Below are positions 44,310-54,409 of a stretch of 64,000 nucleotides of DNA, piece after piece. Both the position numbers and the translations under genes were made by a program. The notes under the pieces are model-generated. The model saw only the letters and a program-made list of their open reading frames with translations, did no database searches and was not told where the DNA came from. Positions within the stretch are counted from its first letter, which is position 1, and each line of letters opens with the position of its first letter. This DNA comes from Fen-1301 sp963786395. Lineage in GTDB: Bacteria > Bacteroidota > Ignavibacteria > Ignavibacteriales > Ignavibacteriaceae. The DNA is taken from assembly GCA_963786395.1 (NCBI GenBank), contig CAWAZD010000002.1:60526-124525 (forward strand), read 5' to 3'.

Positions 44310-45116
44310 ATGAAAAAATACCTTATCTTCTTAATTCCTTTATTTATATGGGGATGCAGCAAAAAATTCGGCGATGTTATTGACCCTGTGACTTCAAATT
44401 ACCAGGTAATAAATGTTACTTCTTTCCCAGATACAACTTATAAGACAGGGGATTCAGTTTTTACATTTAGTATATCCTTAAATAGTTCATTGGGAATAAA
44501 TTCGATTTTCTTTAATGTTATTGATCCGGACGGTAATACTCTAAATGATTCACCTGTAGCATTATTTGATGACGGAAAACCTGCTCATGGAGACGCTGCT
44601 CAAAATGACAATATATTTTCGAATAGATTTCCATTCAGTCAAAGTTACGTAAACGGGAAATACTCTATTAAATATTACATTAATGATAATAATGGTACAA
44701 GTCTGGCAGCAGTGCATAATTTCATTTATAATAATAATCAAACCGATTTCCCACCGATAGTTTCAAACCTGATTGCACCGGATACTTTAACTCAACAGGA
44801 CACAAGCTATGTGTATATAGTTGTTACAATAGCTGCATTTGATTCAAATGGCGCCAAAGATATTCGGATGGTTTATTATAATTCATTCCTGCCGGATGGG
44901 ACACCATCAAAACAAAATCCTATTGTTATGTACGATGATGGGAGTTCAGATCATGGTGATGCAGTTGCCGGAGACGGAATCTATTCAGTAATAGTGCAGC
45001 TTCCTCCTAAGAATGTGTCTGCTGTTCCCTCTGGTACATTTAGGTGGGAATTCCAGGCGCTCGACCGTGAAGGTATTCTAAGTAATAAAATCATTCATAA
45101 CGTTGTAATTAAATGA
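44310..45116 (+). CDS. Lipoprotein with two acidic Ca-binding-type repeats
   Basis: This 268-residue protein has a lipobox (PLFIWGCSK). Two similar modules each end in an acidic loop: LFDDGKPAHGDAAQNDNIFS and MYDDGSSDHGDAVAGDGIYS. These look like Ig-type domains with calcium loops, as in choice-of-anchor proteins on the cell surface. It overlaps the next gene by 4 bases, and that gene encodes an exported propeller protein, so the pair may form a surface complex. Confidence 0.8.
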   Translation: MKKYLIFLIPLFIWGCSKKFGDVIDPVTSNYQVINVTSFPDTTYKTGDSVFTFSISLNSSLGINSIFFNVIDPDGNTLNDSPVALFDDGKPAHGDAAQNDNIFSNRFPFSQSYVNGKYSIKYYINDNNGTSLAAVHNFIYNNNQTDFPPIVSNLIAPDTLTQQDTSYVYIVVTIAAFDSNGAKDIRMVYYNSFLPDGTPSKQNPIVMYDDGSSDHGDAVAGDGIYSVIVQLPPKNVSAVPSGTFRWEFQALDREGILSNKIIHNVVIK

Positions 45117-46714
45117 TAAAATATATATTGACCGGACTGCTTATTTCATTTAATATAATTTCCGCACAAATCAAACCGGGTAATTTTTATCTGGCAGGTG
45201 AAAAGAAATTAAATAAGATTGTTTCCGAGAACCCCGCAAGCAATAGCATAAGTGATATTATAACAATTGGTGATACGGTTTGGATTGGAACTAATGCAGG
45301 AGTTAGTTTAAGCACTGACAGGGGAAGTAATTGGACGAATTTCAATAATACTCCGGCATTCGGTACTGAAAGTGAGTCCGCGATTGCTTATGACAAAGGA
45401 GTATTCTGGGCTTCAACTGCACATTCAACAGAACAAAATGGAACTTCTTATCCTGAAGGAAGCGGGTTAAGATATACAACAAACAGTGGACTCACATGGA
45501 CAACTATTCCGGAACCTGTAGATGCTTCCGGAGACTCGTCAGTTACTTATGGTAACAATCACCTTAGGGCTGTTCCGGTTACTGTTAAAATCCAAAACCT
45601 AATTTATGATATTGCAATTACTCATACACAAGATGGCAAACCAGTAGTTTGGATTGCAACATTTGCAGGCGGCTTGAGGAGAAGTTTTGATATGGGGTTA
45701 ACCTGGCAGCGTGTGGTTATTCCTCCGGATAATCTTAATTCAATAAAACCAACTGATAATCTTAATTTCTGCCTGTCACCGGTTGGAGGTAAAATCTGCA
45801 GTGATAATAATCTTAATTACCGTGTCTTTTCTGTAATCTCAGTTAATGATTCAACAGTGTATGTCGGTACAGCAGGCGGTATAAATAAAACTACTAATGC
45901 CCGGGATTCATTTCCAAGCTGGACAAAATTTAATCATCTTAATCAGGATCGTCCTATTAGCGGCAATTTTGTTACTGCTCTTGCCTATAATAACGGCAGA
46001 GTATGGGCAACGACATGGAAAGCTGAAGGGGAAACTGAATTTTATGCTGTAAGTATGACTGTTGATGGAGGAAACAGCTGGGATACATTTCTTGAAGGCG
46101 AGCAGGGACATAATTTCGGATTTACAAGGTTTGGAGATGTAATAGCTTTAAGTGATAATGGTGCCTTCAGATCAACCAACTTTGGTGTAACGTGGATATT
46201 GCCTGATAAAATAATTGATGATCAAACTAAGCTCTCGTTAACGACTTCCATATTCTATGCTGCAGCTTCAAGCGGTGATGATATCTGGCTGGGATCAACA
46301 GATGGATTGGCAAAACTTACCGAAGGTTTTGGAACCCCCTGGCGTGGAAAATGGAAAATATATTTTGGCTCGCAGAAACTAGCTTCTTCCGGTGAATCTT
46401 ATGCATATCCAAATCCATTTTCTCCAAGAACGGACATATTAAAAATTAAATACAGCACAGGTGGAAATAATTCTCAGGTTACGATCAGGATTTTTGATTT
46501 CGGAATGAATTATGTCCGGACAGTTATACAAAATGCATCAAGAGGAAACCCTATTCATGTGGTTGACTCATCTAATCCCGCTGCTAATGGCGTAATCGAT
46601 ACATGGGATGGAAAAGATGAGAGGGGTAACGTCGTACCAAATGGCGTTTATTTTTACAGGATTGAAGTTGATTCGAATAATCCTGTTTATGGTAAAATCT
46701 TAGTTTTACAATAG
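45113..46714 (+). CDS. Exported BNR-repeat beta-propeller with FlgD-like C-terminal Ig domain
   Basis: This 533-residue protein has a signal peptide (ISAQ) and repeated BNR/sortilin-type blades (SLSTDRGSNWTNF, RYTTNSGLTWTTI, RRSFDMGLTWQRV, AFRSTNFGVTW). The C-terminal 90 residues (YAYPNPFSPRTD ... WDGKDERGNVVPNGVYFYRIE) are a FlgD-type Ig domain, common in secreted Ignavibacteria/Bacteroidota proteins. Expected location is outside the cell or on its surface. PorV-type genes follow. Confidence 0.85.
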   Translation: MIKYILTGLLISFNIISAQIKPGNFYLAGEKKLNKIVSENPASNSISDIITIGDTVWIGTNAGVSLSTDRGSNWTNFNNTPAFGTESESAIAYDKGVFWASTAHSTEQNGTSYPEGSGLRYTTNSGLTWTTIPEPVDASGDSSVTYGNNHLRAVPVTVKIQNLIYDIAITHTQDGKPVVWIATFAGGLRRSFDMGLTWQRVVIPPDNLNSIKPTDNLNFCLSPVGGKICSDNNLNYRVFSVISVNDSTVYVGTAGGINKTTNARDSFPSWTKFNHLNQDRPISGNFVTALAYNNGRVWATTWKAEGETEFYAVSMTVDGGNSWDTFLEGEQGHNFGFTRFGDVIALSDNGAFRSTNFGVTWILPDKIIDDQTKLSLTTSIFYAAASSGDDIWLGSTDGLAKLTEGFGTPWRGKWKIYFGSQKLASSGESYAYPNPFSPRTDILKIKYSTGGNNSQVTIRIFDFGMNYVRTVIQNASRGNPIHVVDSSNPAANGVIDTWDGKDERGNVVPNGVYFYRIEVDSNNPVYGKILVLQ

Positions 46715-46722
46715 AGGCAGAA

Positions 46723-47715
46723 TTGAAAAAAAGAATTTTAATCATTATTATTTTATTTACTGCTGTTATTTCTGCACAGCAGCAATTTAGCAGTATGGGT
46801 GATATGCCCGGGGCATTCAGCAGGATCGGTTTTGGAGCCAGGGGCATTGGAATGGGAAACGCGATGTCTGCTGTGACTGAAGGGAATCTTGTTTCCTACT
46901 ATAATCCCGCATTATCAGTTTTTCAGGAGAGGAACTCTTTTCAGACATCATATTCGTTCCTGTCACTTGACAGGGCATTAAACTTTGTAAACTTCACAAG
47001 AAAGTTTGATTTCTATTCGTCCAAAGATTCAGTTAAACCAAGATCCACTGCCGGCTTAAGTATTGGAATAATAAATTCCGGTGTGAGTAATATAGACGGA
47101 AGAGATGGAGCAGGAAACCAGACTGGTAATCTACAGACTTCTGAGAATCAGTTTTTCTTAGGACTGGCTAATAGATTTTCTAATAAATTATCCATAGGTA
47201 TATCTCTTAAATTCTATTACTATAAATTATTTGAACAGATCCACGCCACTTCATTTGGTATAGACTTAGGCGCTTTGTATAAAATAAATGACAATTTTAA
47301 TATATCGCTAATGGTTTCTGATCTTAATAGCAGGTATAAATGGGATACCGGACCTCTTTATGGCACAGACGGCGGTACGACTACTGAAAACAAATTTCCG
47401 CTGCTAAAGAAAATCGGTTTCAGTTATTTTAATAAAGAATCAAAAATACTTATTGCTGCAGAATTTGAAAGCAGCAATGGTGAGACAAATATATTTAGAG
47501 TTGGCGCTGAATATAATATAATTGACGGTTTTTATCTCCGCGCCGGAATTGATCAGTTCAATATTTCAAATAGTGACTGGCCAGTAAAACCTTCAGCAGG
47601 ATTTTCTTATTTTCAACAGTTTGGCAGTATAGTTATTGGTGTCGATTATGCTTTCCAAATAGAACAATATTCGCCGCAGGACAGACATATAGTCGGCGTA
47701 AGTATAAATTTTTAA
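46723..47715 (+). CDS. PorV/PorQ-family outer membrane protein, first copy
   Basis: This 330-residue protein (TTG start) has a signal peptide and the family pattern FGARGIGMGNAMSAVTEGNLVSYYNPA, then barrel strands ending VGVSINF. PorV and PorQ are FadL-like barrels that serve type IX secretion as shuttle or attachment proteins. It sits 8 bases after the propeller gene and 12 before a second family member. Confidence 0.87.
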   Translation: MKKRILIIIILFTAVISAQQQFSSMGDMPGAFSRIGFGARGIGMGNAMSAVTEGNLVSYYNPALSVFQERNSFQTSYSFLSLDRALNFVNFTRKFDFYSSKDSVKPRSTAGLSIGIINSGVSNIDGRDGAGNQTGNLQTSENQFFLGLANRFSNKLSIGISLKFYYYKLFEQIHATSFGIDLGALYKINDNFNISLMVSDLNSRYKWDTGPLYGTDGGTTTENKFPLLKKIGFSYFNKESKILIAAEFESSNGETNIFRVGAEYNIIDGFYLRAGIDQFNISNSDWPVKPSAGFSYFQQFGSIVIGVDYAFQIEQYSPQDRHIVGVSINF

Positions 47716-47727
47716 CTATTTTAGATT

Positions 47728-48639
47728 ATGTATAAAAAAATTATTTCTCTTTTATTAGTTTCAATTACAGTTTTATTTCCTCAGAGCGCGGGAAACACCG
47801 GCTTATCCTTTCTTAAACTTGGATTTGGCGCACGAAATATTGCAATGGGGGATGCAGGTACGGCATTATCAACCGATGTAACCTCGTTGTTTTATAATCC
47901 CTCGGGTCTGGCAATAAATCCGGCTTCGGAAGTTATGCTTATGCATAATGCATGGATTCAGGATGTAACAAGTGAAATATTGGGTGCAAGGACCGTAGTT
48001 TGGGGAATTCCCATTGCTTTCGGGTTTAATGTTACCACTGTTCCCGGTATAGAGGTGAGAACAATCGCCTCGGATAATCCTTTAACCACATTCAGCGCGA
48101 ATGATTTCTTTGGTAGTTTATCTGCCGGTTATAAGGTTACAGATAATATATCTGTTGGTGCCACATTTAAGTATTTGTATGAAAGTATATATGTGGATGA
48201 ATCAACAGGATGGGGAATTGATTTCGGCGCAACCTATATAACTACTATCAAAGGATTAAATGTATCGGCAGTTATCAGAAATATCGGTTCAATGAATGCC
48301 CTGAGGAATGAAAGTACCAAACTTCCAACAGAATTCAGAATTGGACCATCATATTCATTTACACCTGTAGAGAAATTTGTTATAACAGGAGCTGCTGAAT
48401 TTCAGAAATACACTCCAACCAGTGAGACCCACATAAATATCGGTGCGGAAGTTTTGTATGATAAACTTATTGCGCTCCGTGCCGGTTACCGCCATGAGTC
48501 AGATTACTCGTCGCAGGTGTTTACTGCCGGTTTGGGTCTGATGTGGGGAAACCTATCTTTTGATTATGCATTTGCACCCTTCACTCCAACTTCCGGATTA
48601 GGGAATGCAAATATATTCTCACTGCAGTTTAAATTTTAG
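47728..48639 (+). CDS. PorV/PorQ-family outer membrane protein, second copy
   Basis: This 303-residue protein has a signal peptide and LGFGARNIAMGDAGTALSTDVTSLFYNPSG, with barrel strands ending SLQFKF. It is a diverged neighbour of the preceding PorV/PorQ-type protein. The pair behind a secreted propeller protein suggests dedicated surface export or retention. No terminator was seen after it. Confidence 0.88.
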   Translation: MYKKIISLLLVSITVLFPQSAGNTGLSFLKLGFGARNIAMGDAGTALSTDVTSLFYNPSGLAINPASEVMLMHNAWIQDVTSEILGARTVVWGIPIAFGFNVTTVPGIEVRTIASDNPLTTFSANDFFGSLSAGYKVTDNISVGATFKYLYESIYVDESTGWGIDFGATYITTIKGLNVSAVIRNIGSMNALRNESTKLPTEFRIGPSYSFTPVEKFVITGAAEFQKYTPTSETHINIGAEVLYDKLIALRAGYRHESDYSSQVFTAGLGLMWGNLSFDYAFAPFTPTSGLGNANIFSLQFKF

Positions 48640-48758
48640 TATTAGCTTTTCTAAAATTGAACACAAAGAACTATCAGTTTAATATGAATGCAAATTGTAA
48701 TCTATGCGGAATTTACTTAGTTTTGAGATGTTTTTATTAATATATACATACAAACCTA

Positions 48759-49718
48759 ATGGAAATTATACAATATACAGACGCATGGAAAGAGAAATGG
48801 GACTCATTTGTTCGTGAAAGTAATAACGGCACAATTTTCCATCTTCAGAAATTCTTCGAATATCATCCTGAAAACAGATTCCAGTTCAATCATTTAATAT
48901 TTCTCAAAAAGGGAAACATAGTAGCAGTTCTGCCCGGGACTTTAAAAAATGATGTTTATGAATCTCCAGTAGGTGCAAGTTACGGCTCTGTAGTTACCAA
49001 AGATGTAAAATTTGCGGAAGCAATGGAAATTATTTCAGCTTTGCTGGAATATGGACGTAAAACCGGCATAAAGGAATTTACGCTTACCGCTGCTCCCATG
49101 GTATATGAAAAGCATCCTAATCAGAATCTTGATTTTGCAATGTTATGGCTGGGTTTTAACTATTCACTTCATTATATCAGCAGTGCGATTAAACTTGAAA
49201 AAGATCTGGAAATAATTCCGAGATTATGCCCCGCGACAAGAAGGAACGTTAGGAATTCATTGTCGAATCCGGATGTACGTGTAGAAATAAATGAACGTTA
49301 CGATGAGTTTTATCCGATACTTCTGGAGAACAAAGCCCGCCACAATGTAAAACCAACGCATTCACTTGACGAGTTGATCTTACTTAGCAAACTACTACCT
49401 GATAACCTAAGGTTATTCATGGTTTATTATAAAGACATACCAATTGCTGGAAGTTCAATGTTCTTTGTGAACGAAAGCTGTGCATTATGTTTTTATAATA
49501 TGCTCCGGTATGAATATCAGTATTTGAAACCTATTCAAAGAGTAATGTATGAAGTTTTAAAATACTCAACAGAAAAAGGATTTAAATATGTTGATATTGG
49601 GGTTTCTCAGGATACAAAAGCTGAAGACCCGATGACTCCGAGTATGTCCCTGATTGAATTCAAGGAAAAATTTGATGCAAAAACAATAATGCGTAATACA
49701 TTACACATCAAATTGTAA
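48759..49718 (+). CDS. FemAB/GNAT-type acyltransferase
   Basis: This 319-residue protein has the two GNAT-like halves of the FemAB/BioF2-like group: TIFHLQKFFEYHPENRF, SPVGASYGSVV, then LFMVYYKDIPIAGSSMFFV and GFKYVDIGVSQDTK. Members transfer amino acids or acyl groups to cell-wall precursors or sugars. It begins a group with a GT4 glycosyltransferase and a flippase, pointing to decoration of an exported polysaccharide. Confidence 0.82.
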   Translation: MEIIQYTDAWKEKWDSFVRESNNGTIFHLQKFFEYHPENRFQFNHLIFLKKGNIVAVLPGTLKNDVYESPVGASYGSVVTKDVKFAEAMEIISALLEYGRKTGIKEFTLTAAPMVYEKHPNQNLDFAMLWLGFNYSLHYISSAIKLEKDLEIIPRLCPATRRNVRNSLSNPDVRVEINERYDEFYPILLENKARHNVKPTHSLDELILLSKLLPDNLRLFMVYYKDIPIAGSSMFFVNESCALCFYNMLRYEYQYLKPIQRVMYEVLKYSTEKGFKYVDIGVSQDTKAEDPMTPSMSLIEFKEKFDAKTIMRNTLHIKL

Positions 49719-49778
49719 AATATTTTAACAGGTAAGGATTTCTTTTCTAATAGTTATTTTTAAGAAGCATCTTATATA

Positions 49779-50897
49779 ATGAATGTCAAATCTGTTTTAA
49801 TTGTATTCCTTGGTAACATTCATTTTGATACCAGGGTAAATAATTTATACAGAACATTTCATGAGAAGGGTTATAAAACAAGGGTAATCTCATTTGACTG
49901 GCTCACAAGTGGTTTCATATCAGAGAAGGGAGATATCTCCGTTTTCAAACTTGGGAAAAAATCCTCTCTGGTATTCTATCTGAGATTTGCTTATATCCTG
50001 TCCCGCGAACTTCTTTTCACAAAAGCTGATATTATTTTTGCTGAAGATATATATACTCTGCCATTCTCGGTGATATTTGGAAAATTGAAAGGAGCAAAAA
50101 TATTTTATGATTCAAGAGAGGTATATGGTCATCTTGCCGGTCTGGTTAATAAAAAAAAGGTTCAGATCTTACTTAGCCGTGTAGAAAAAATATTTATTAA
50201 ATATGTTTATAAAGTAATTACTACCGGGGAATTAGATTCAGCTTATATAAAGAGTGAATACCCTAAACACAATCCGGTTACTATCAGAAACCTTCCTTAT
50301 ATTCCCGTTATAACTGGACCGTTTGATTTCAGGCAATATTACAAATTAGATAATAAAATTAAAATACTTTTATACCAGGGAGTTATACTGCACGGGCGCG
50401 GTCTGCGGTTGATATTTGATGTAATTGGTGGAATTGAGAATTGTATAATTGTAATAATAGGCGGGGGTGAATATGAGGGACATTATAGGAACCTTGCGAT
50501 TGAAAAAAAAATAGAGGATAGAGTTTATTTCTTCGGTAAAATAAGCCAGAATGAGCTGTTAAATTATACTGCCGGAGCAGATATCGGTTTATCAGTAATT
50601 GAAAATCTGAGCCTGAGTTATTATTACGCTTTACCGAATAAAATGTTCGAATATATTATTACCGGCGTGCCGGTACTTGCCAGTAATTTCCCCCAGCTGA
50701 AAACAATAATTGATAAGTACAATGTGGGACTTTACATTGATCCTGAAAAAATCGATGATTTTAAGAATACTCTTCAGCGAATGGTAAATGATGATGATCT
50801 GAGAAAGAAACTATCAGAAAATTGTTTTGAAGCCGGCAAAGAATTAAACTGGGAGAAGGAGATCAAAAAACTCCTGATGATTATTGAGAACAAATGA
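49779..50897 (+). CDS. GT4-type glycosyltransferase
   Basis: This 372-residue GT-B enzyme has the C-terminal donor-binding half of family 4: LLYQGVILHGRGLRLIFDVI, VYFFGKISQNELLNYTAGADIGL and LPNKMFEYIITGVPVLAS. The N-terminal half (TRVNNLYRTFHEKGY) binds acceptor. It is translationally coupled to the flippase (ATGA overlap) and likely adds a sugar to a lipid-linked repeat unit. Confidence 0.9.
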   Translation: MNVKSVLIVFLGNIHFDTRVNNLYRTFHEKGYKTRVISFDWLTSGFISEKGDISVFKLGKKSSLVFYLRFAYILSRELLFTKADIIFAEDIYTLPFSVIFGKLKGAKIFYDSREVYGHLAGLVNKKKVQILLSRVEKIFIKYVYKVITTGELDSAYIKSEYPKHNPVTIRNLPYIPVITGPFDFRQYYKLDNKIKILLYQGVILHGRGLRLIFDVIGGIENCIIVIIGGGEYEGHYRNLAIEKKIEDRVYFFGKISQNELLNYTAGADIGLSVIENLSLSYYYALPNKMFEYIITGVPVLASNFPQLKTIIDKYNVGLYIDPEKIDDFKNTLQRMVNDDDLRKKLSENCFEAGKELNWEKEIKKLLMIIENK

Positions 50898-52420
50898 ATA
50901 TGAATAAAACCAGCTTATCAAAATCAGTTGCCTGGTACGGGTTGGGAAATATATTCGCCAGATCGGTAGGTTTCTTTCTTCTGCCCTTGTATTCTAATCT
51001 TATTAGCCCTCATGAATTTGGTAATTACTCTCTTTTAATGTCTGTTTACGCATTTGGCGTAGTAATTTATCAGTTAGGTATGCACAACGCGCTTAACAAG
51101 TTTTTTATTGAAGAAAAAACAGAATCCAACAGAAGGATAATATTCTCATCAATAATAAATTCAATATTTATTATGGGGATAATATTAACTCTGATACTAT
51201 GGTTATTTTCACAGAAGCTTTCAATAGTTATTTTCGGGACAAATGAATTCTCTTCACTTTTAGTCGTTGTTTATATTTCAATATTATTTGAAAGTCTGGT
51301 TTCATATTTACTTTATTTGCTAAAGACTTTAGAGCTGGCAAAAAAGGCAGTTACATATTCAGCGATAGGGGCAGTAATTAATCTTTTCCTTAATATACTA
51401 TTTGTTTATTACTTCAGATTATCAATTGCAGGTATCATATATGCCCAGTTGTTATCAGGGGTTATACTTTGTGTCTTCCTCTTAAACCTTATCAAAGATT
51501 ATTATTTATTAAAGATTGACAGGAAAATAATCAATGCGGTATTAAGGTTTTCTCTCCCCATTGTTCTTGCAAACCTGTTTATGGCGGGTAATAACGTTGC
51601 GGATAGATTCATACTCAATATATTTTCCGGAAGGGAAGTTGTGGGTGTTTACAGTTTCTCCTATAGGATAGCAATTATAATGAACATCTTTGTAATATCA
51701 TTTACCACAGCCTGGAGTCCTCATTCTCTTAATTTATATTATACAAATGATTACAAAACTACGTTTGGTAAGACTTTAAATAAATTAGTTGTTTTGAGCT
51801 GTCTTTTATTACTTGTAGTGTCATTGTTTGCCCCGTATCTTTTTGATATTCATTTGTTTGGATTTTCTTTCTTTAATCCAGCCTACAAGGGAGGAATAAT
51901 TATTATTCCTTTAGTCATGATTGGATATATCTTTAACGGCATTGCATCATTTTATTATGTTTACCCTTCAGTTTCAAACAAGACATATCACATACTTATT
52001 GCCAATCTTGCTTCATTTATAATCAATGTCGGGATGAATGTTATTCTTATTCCTAAATTAGGAATGTTAGGAGCGGCATTCGCTACACTTACAGGATTCA
52101 TTTTTGCAGCCGTGTATTTATTTATTGTTTCAAGGAAAGTGATTTTAATTGATTACCAGCCAAAACAATTTATGGTTGTTATTCTAATAACTCTGATTTT
52201 TCTTTTTGTTGGATTAAATCTTTCTAATTTAATTATAAGTGTAGTATTGGTTTTAACCTATCTTACCGCATTACATTATCTAACTGAATATAAAATATCG
52301 ACGTTATTTAAAACTCTCCTGAATTGTTTAAATTCATTACTTCTCATTACATCAATTTTAATGCAGCAGGTTGAACAATCGATACTTTTATTAGAAGTGC
52401 TTTGTATTACTTATTGTTAA
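50894..52420 (+). CDS. Wzx-type polysaccharide flippase
   Basis: This 508-residue protein of the oligosaccharidyl-lipid flippase family has about twelve to fourteen membrane helices, beginning WYGLGNIFARSVGFFLLPLYSNLISPHEFG. It should flip lipid-linked sugars across the inner membrane. The C-terminal 25 residues look unlike the rest, so a frame error near the end is possible. Confidence 0.9.
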   Translation: MNMNKTSLSKSVAWYGLGNIFARSVGFFLLPLYSNLISPHEFGNYSLLMSVYAFGVVIYQLGMHNALNKFFIEEKTESNRRIIFSSIINSIFIMGIILTLILWLFSQKLSIVIFGTNEFSSLLVVVYISILFESLVSYLLYLLKTLELAKKAVTYSAIGAVINLFLNILFVYYFRLSIAGIIYAQLLSGVILCVFLLNLIKDYYLLKIDRKIINAVLRFSLPIVLANLFMAGNNVADRFILNIFSGREVVGVYSFSYRIAIIMNIFVISFTTAWSPHSLNLYYTNDYKTTFGKTLNKLVVLSCLLLLVVSLFAPYLFDIHLFGFSFFNPAYKGGIIIIPLVMIGYIFNGIASFYYVYPSVSNKTYHILIANLASFIINVGMNVILIPKLGMLGAAFATLTGFIFAAVYLFIVSRKVILIDYQPKQFMVVILITLIFLFVGLNLSNLIISVVLVLTYLTALHYLTEYKISTLFKTLLNCLNSLLLITSILMQQVEQSILLLEVLCITYC

Positions 52421-52553
52421 AATGCCATACGCGTTCAAGACAATAAAAAAAAGACTACTTCATTAATTTCCCAATCTGCAAGTTGCTATTTAGCTTCCAC
52501 CGGGTTTAGGATGATACTGTCTAGACCGTTTCTAACTATGGTGTATTCCTTAT

Positions 52554-52594
52554 TTTAGCGGGTATTTAGCGGGATTTAGCAGGTCTTTAGCGGG
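52554..52594. repeat. Four TTTAGCGGG repeats at helical spacing
   Basis: TTTAGCGGG occurs at 52554, 52565 and 52586, with TTTAGCAGG at 52575. The starts are 11, 10 and 11 bases apart, close to one DNA turn, so a protein could bind all four on one face. No function is known. Confidence 0.7.
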
Positions 52595-52892
52595 TAAATA
52601 ACTTCAGGATTCTTTAGGATTTGAAGGAAGAATTATTTCATTTGCAATTAAATAACATAAAATATTCTTATTTAAATGTCAACAAATAAAATAAATATTA
52701 TCAGAAAATTTTGTTATAAAGTAAATACTAAACGCTTACCAACAATTATTCTTGGACAGCAGAACATAACTATTTTACGATGCTGATGTCATGCGCAGAA
52801 CTGCGGAGGATGTAATGGGGAATTATAAGAGGGGGTGAGAAGTTCCCTTTTTAGTGCGGTGAAGAAGTTTATAATACTCAAATGAGGGATGG

Positions 52893-52912
52893 ATTCCCGC
52901 CTTCGCGGGAAT
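52893..52912. repeat. Dispersed palindrome ATTCCCGC-CTTC-GCGGGAAT, second intact copy
   Basis: Identical to the copy at 42280-42299, including the flanking GG and GACA, in the same orientation. Confidence 0.85.
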
Positions 52913-53081
52913 GACAGGGTCTTCAGAAATAATCTCCTTGTTTTATAAGCAGTTAGCACTCTCTAAGTTTCATTCCATAAACCTTTAGTTTTGTGGGGTG
53001 AAAGGGGGAAATGATATTTTACCGCTTCAGGATTTTTCCTTAAATTAAACTTTAATTCAAAAATAGCTTTATATTTATCGG

Positions 53082-53921
53082 ATGAAAGAATATTTAGATC
53101 TCGTTAAATTAGTTATGGAGGAAGGGGTTAGAAAACCTTCACGGACAGGAATTGATACCATTTCATATTTCGGTGCTTTCTATAAGGTTGACCTTTCCAA
53201 AGGTTTTCCCCTGTTAACCACTAAAAAAATGGAATGGAAATCTCTTCTACATGAATTGCTCTGGTACCTTTCCGGCGAGAACCATATCCGCAACCTTAGT
53301 AATCATACGAAAATCTGGAATGCCTGGGCTGATGAAAACGGCAAGCTTGAAACAGCTTACGGTTATTACTGGCGGCATTTCCCAAGTGCAGTAAAAGATG
53401 AAAATGGAAACTGGAAAGTGACGGAAGTTGACCAGATCCGCTACATTATTGACGAGATTAAGAAGAATCCTTTCAGCAGAAGATTAGTAGTTTCTGCATG
53501 GGAACCGGGCAATGCATCTAAAAGTAAACTCCCGCCATGTCATTATAGTTTTGCGTTTAATGTCAGTAATAATAAACTGAATTGTCACCTTACTCAAAGA
53601 TCTGGTGACATAGCTCTGGGCATACCATTTAATCTTGCTTGTTACTCAATGTTAACACAGATTATTGCCCAGGAAGTAAACCTGGTGCCGGGTTTCTTTG
53701 CGCATACTATCATTGACGCTCATATTTATGTGGCGGATAAAGGTATTCCTAATGAGAAATATGATCATCTTGAGGGACTTAAGGAACAGTTAAAAAGAAC
53801 CCCGACAGAACTTCCCAGGTTAATAATAAAACATAAGCCTATAGATGAACTTACATTTGAGGATTTTGAACTCCTTAATTACAATCCACAGGGTAAGATT
53901 AAATTTGAGGTCGCCGTTTGA
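53082..53921 (+). CDS. thyA: Thymidylate synthase ThyA
   Basis: ThyA methylates dUMP to dTMP with methylenetetrahydrofolate. The 279-residue protein has the family pattern SRTGIDTISYFG (N-terminal), SLLHELLWYLSGENHIRNL, the catalytic Cys in LPPCHYSF, CHLTQRSGDIALGIPFNLACY and the C-terminal FEVAV. It is followed by folA with a 4-base overlap, the classical arrangement for regenerating dihydrofolate. Confidence 0.97.
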   Translation: MKEYLDLVKLVMEEGVRKPSRTGIDTISYFGAFYKVDLSKGFPLLTTKKMEWKSLLHELLWYLSGENHIRNLSNHTKIWNAWADENGKLETAYGYYWRHFPSAVKDENGNWKVTEVDQIRYIIDEIKKNPFSRRLVVSAWEPGNASKSKLPPCHYSFAFNVSNNKLNCHLTQRSGDIALGIPFNLACYSMLTQIIAQEVNLVPGFFAHTIIDAHIYVADKGIPNEKYDHLEGLKEQLKRTPTELPRLIIKHKPIDELTFEDFELLNYNPQGKIKFEVAV

Positions 53922-54409
53922 AAAAGATAATAATAGCAGCAGTTGCAAAAAATAATGTAATTGGCAGATCGAATGGTGAAATGCCCTGGCATTCAAAAGA
54001 AGAATTCCAGCATTTCAAAAACACAACTTTGGGTTCACCAGTTATTATGGGAAGAATAACTTTTGAGGCTTTAGGAAGTCCTTTGCCGGGGAGGTTAAAC
54101 ATCATTCTTACAAGCAATAAGGAATTAAAAAGTAAGTTTGAAGGGATAGAAGTTTTTGATAATCTGAACGGTGTTTATGAATATTGTGAAGAGAATAAAT
54201 TTGAAAAAGTATTCCTTATCGGAGGCGGGTCGTTGTTCCCGTTGTTTATGAATGATGCCGATGAAATGATAATTTCAATTATGGATTTAATTGCAAAGGG
54301 TGATATTTATTTCCCTCCTATAGACCCGAATGTATGGATAGTTAGTTCATCAGAAAAGAGAAGCGAGTTCGAAATATTTTATTATGTAAGAAAACAAAAG
54401 AATGATTGA
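53918..54409 (+). CDS. folA: Dihydrofolate reductase FolA
   Basis: This 163-residue enzyme reduces dihydrofolate made by ThyA. Motifs are IIAAVAKNNVIGRSNGEMPWH, VIMGRITFEALGSPLPGRLNIILT and VFLIGGGSLF. The start is TTG overlapping the thyA stop, which may reduce its translation. It overlaps mutL by 8 bases. Confidence 0.95.
   Translation: MKKIIIAAVAKNNVIGRSNGEMPWHSKEEFQHFKNTTLGSPVIMGRITFEALGSPLPGRLNIILTSNKELKSKFEGIEVFDNLNGVYEYCEENKFEKVFLIGGGSLFPLFMNDADEMIISIMDLIAKGDIYFPPIDPNVWIVSSSEKRSEFEIFYYVRKQKND

Larger units (their letters stand above)
52421..53081. other. 660-bp intergenic region with short repeats
   Basis: No gene or RNA was recognised here. The region holds four phased 9-bp direct repeats at 52554-52594 and an intact dispersed palindrome at 52893-52912. 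The last 150 bases presumably contain the promoter for thyA. Confidence 0.6.

Noticed and set aside
52554..52594. Possible CRISPR or iteron array
   Set aside because: Units are 9 bp with 1-2 bp spacers and no cas or rep genes; kept only as a repeat.
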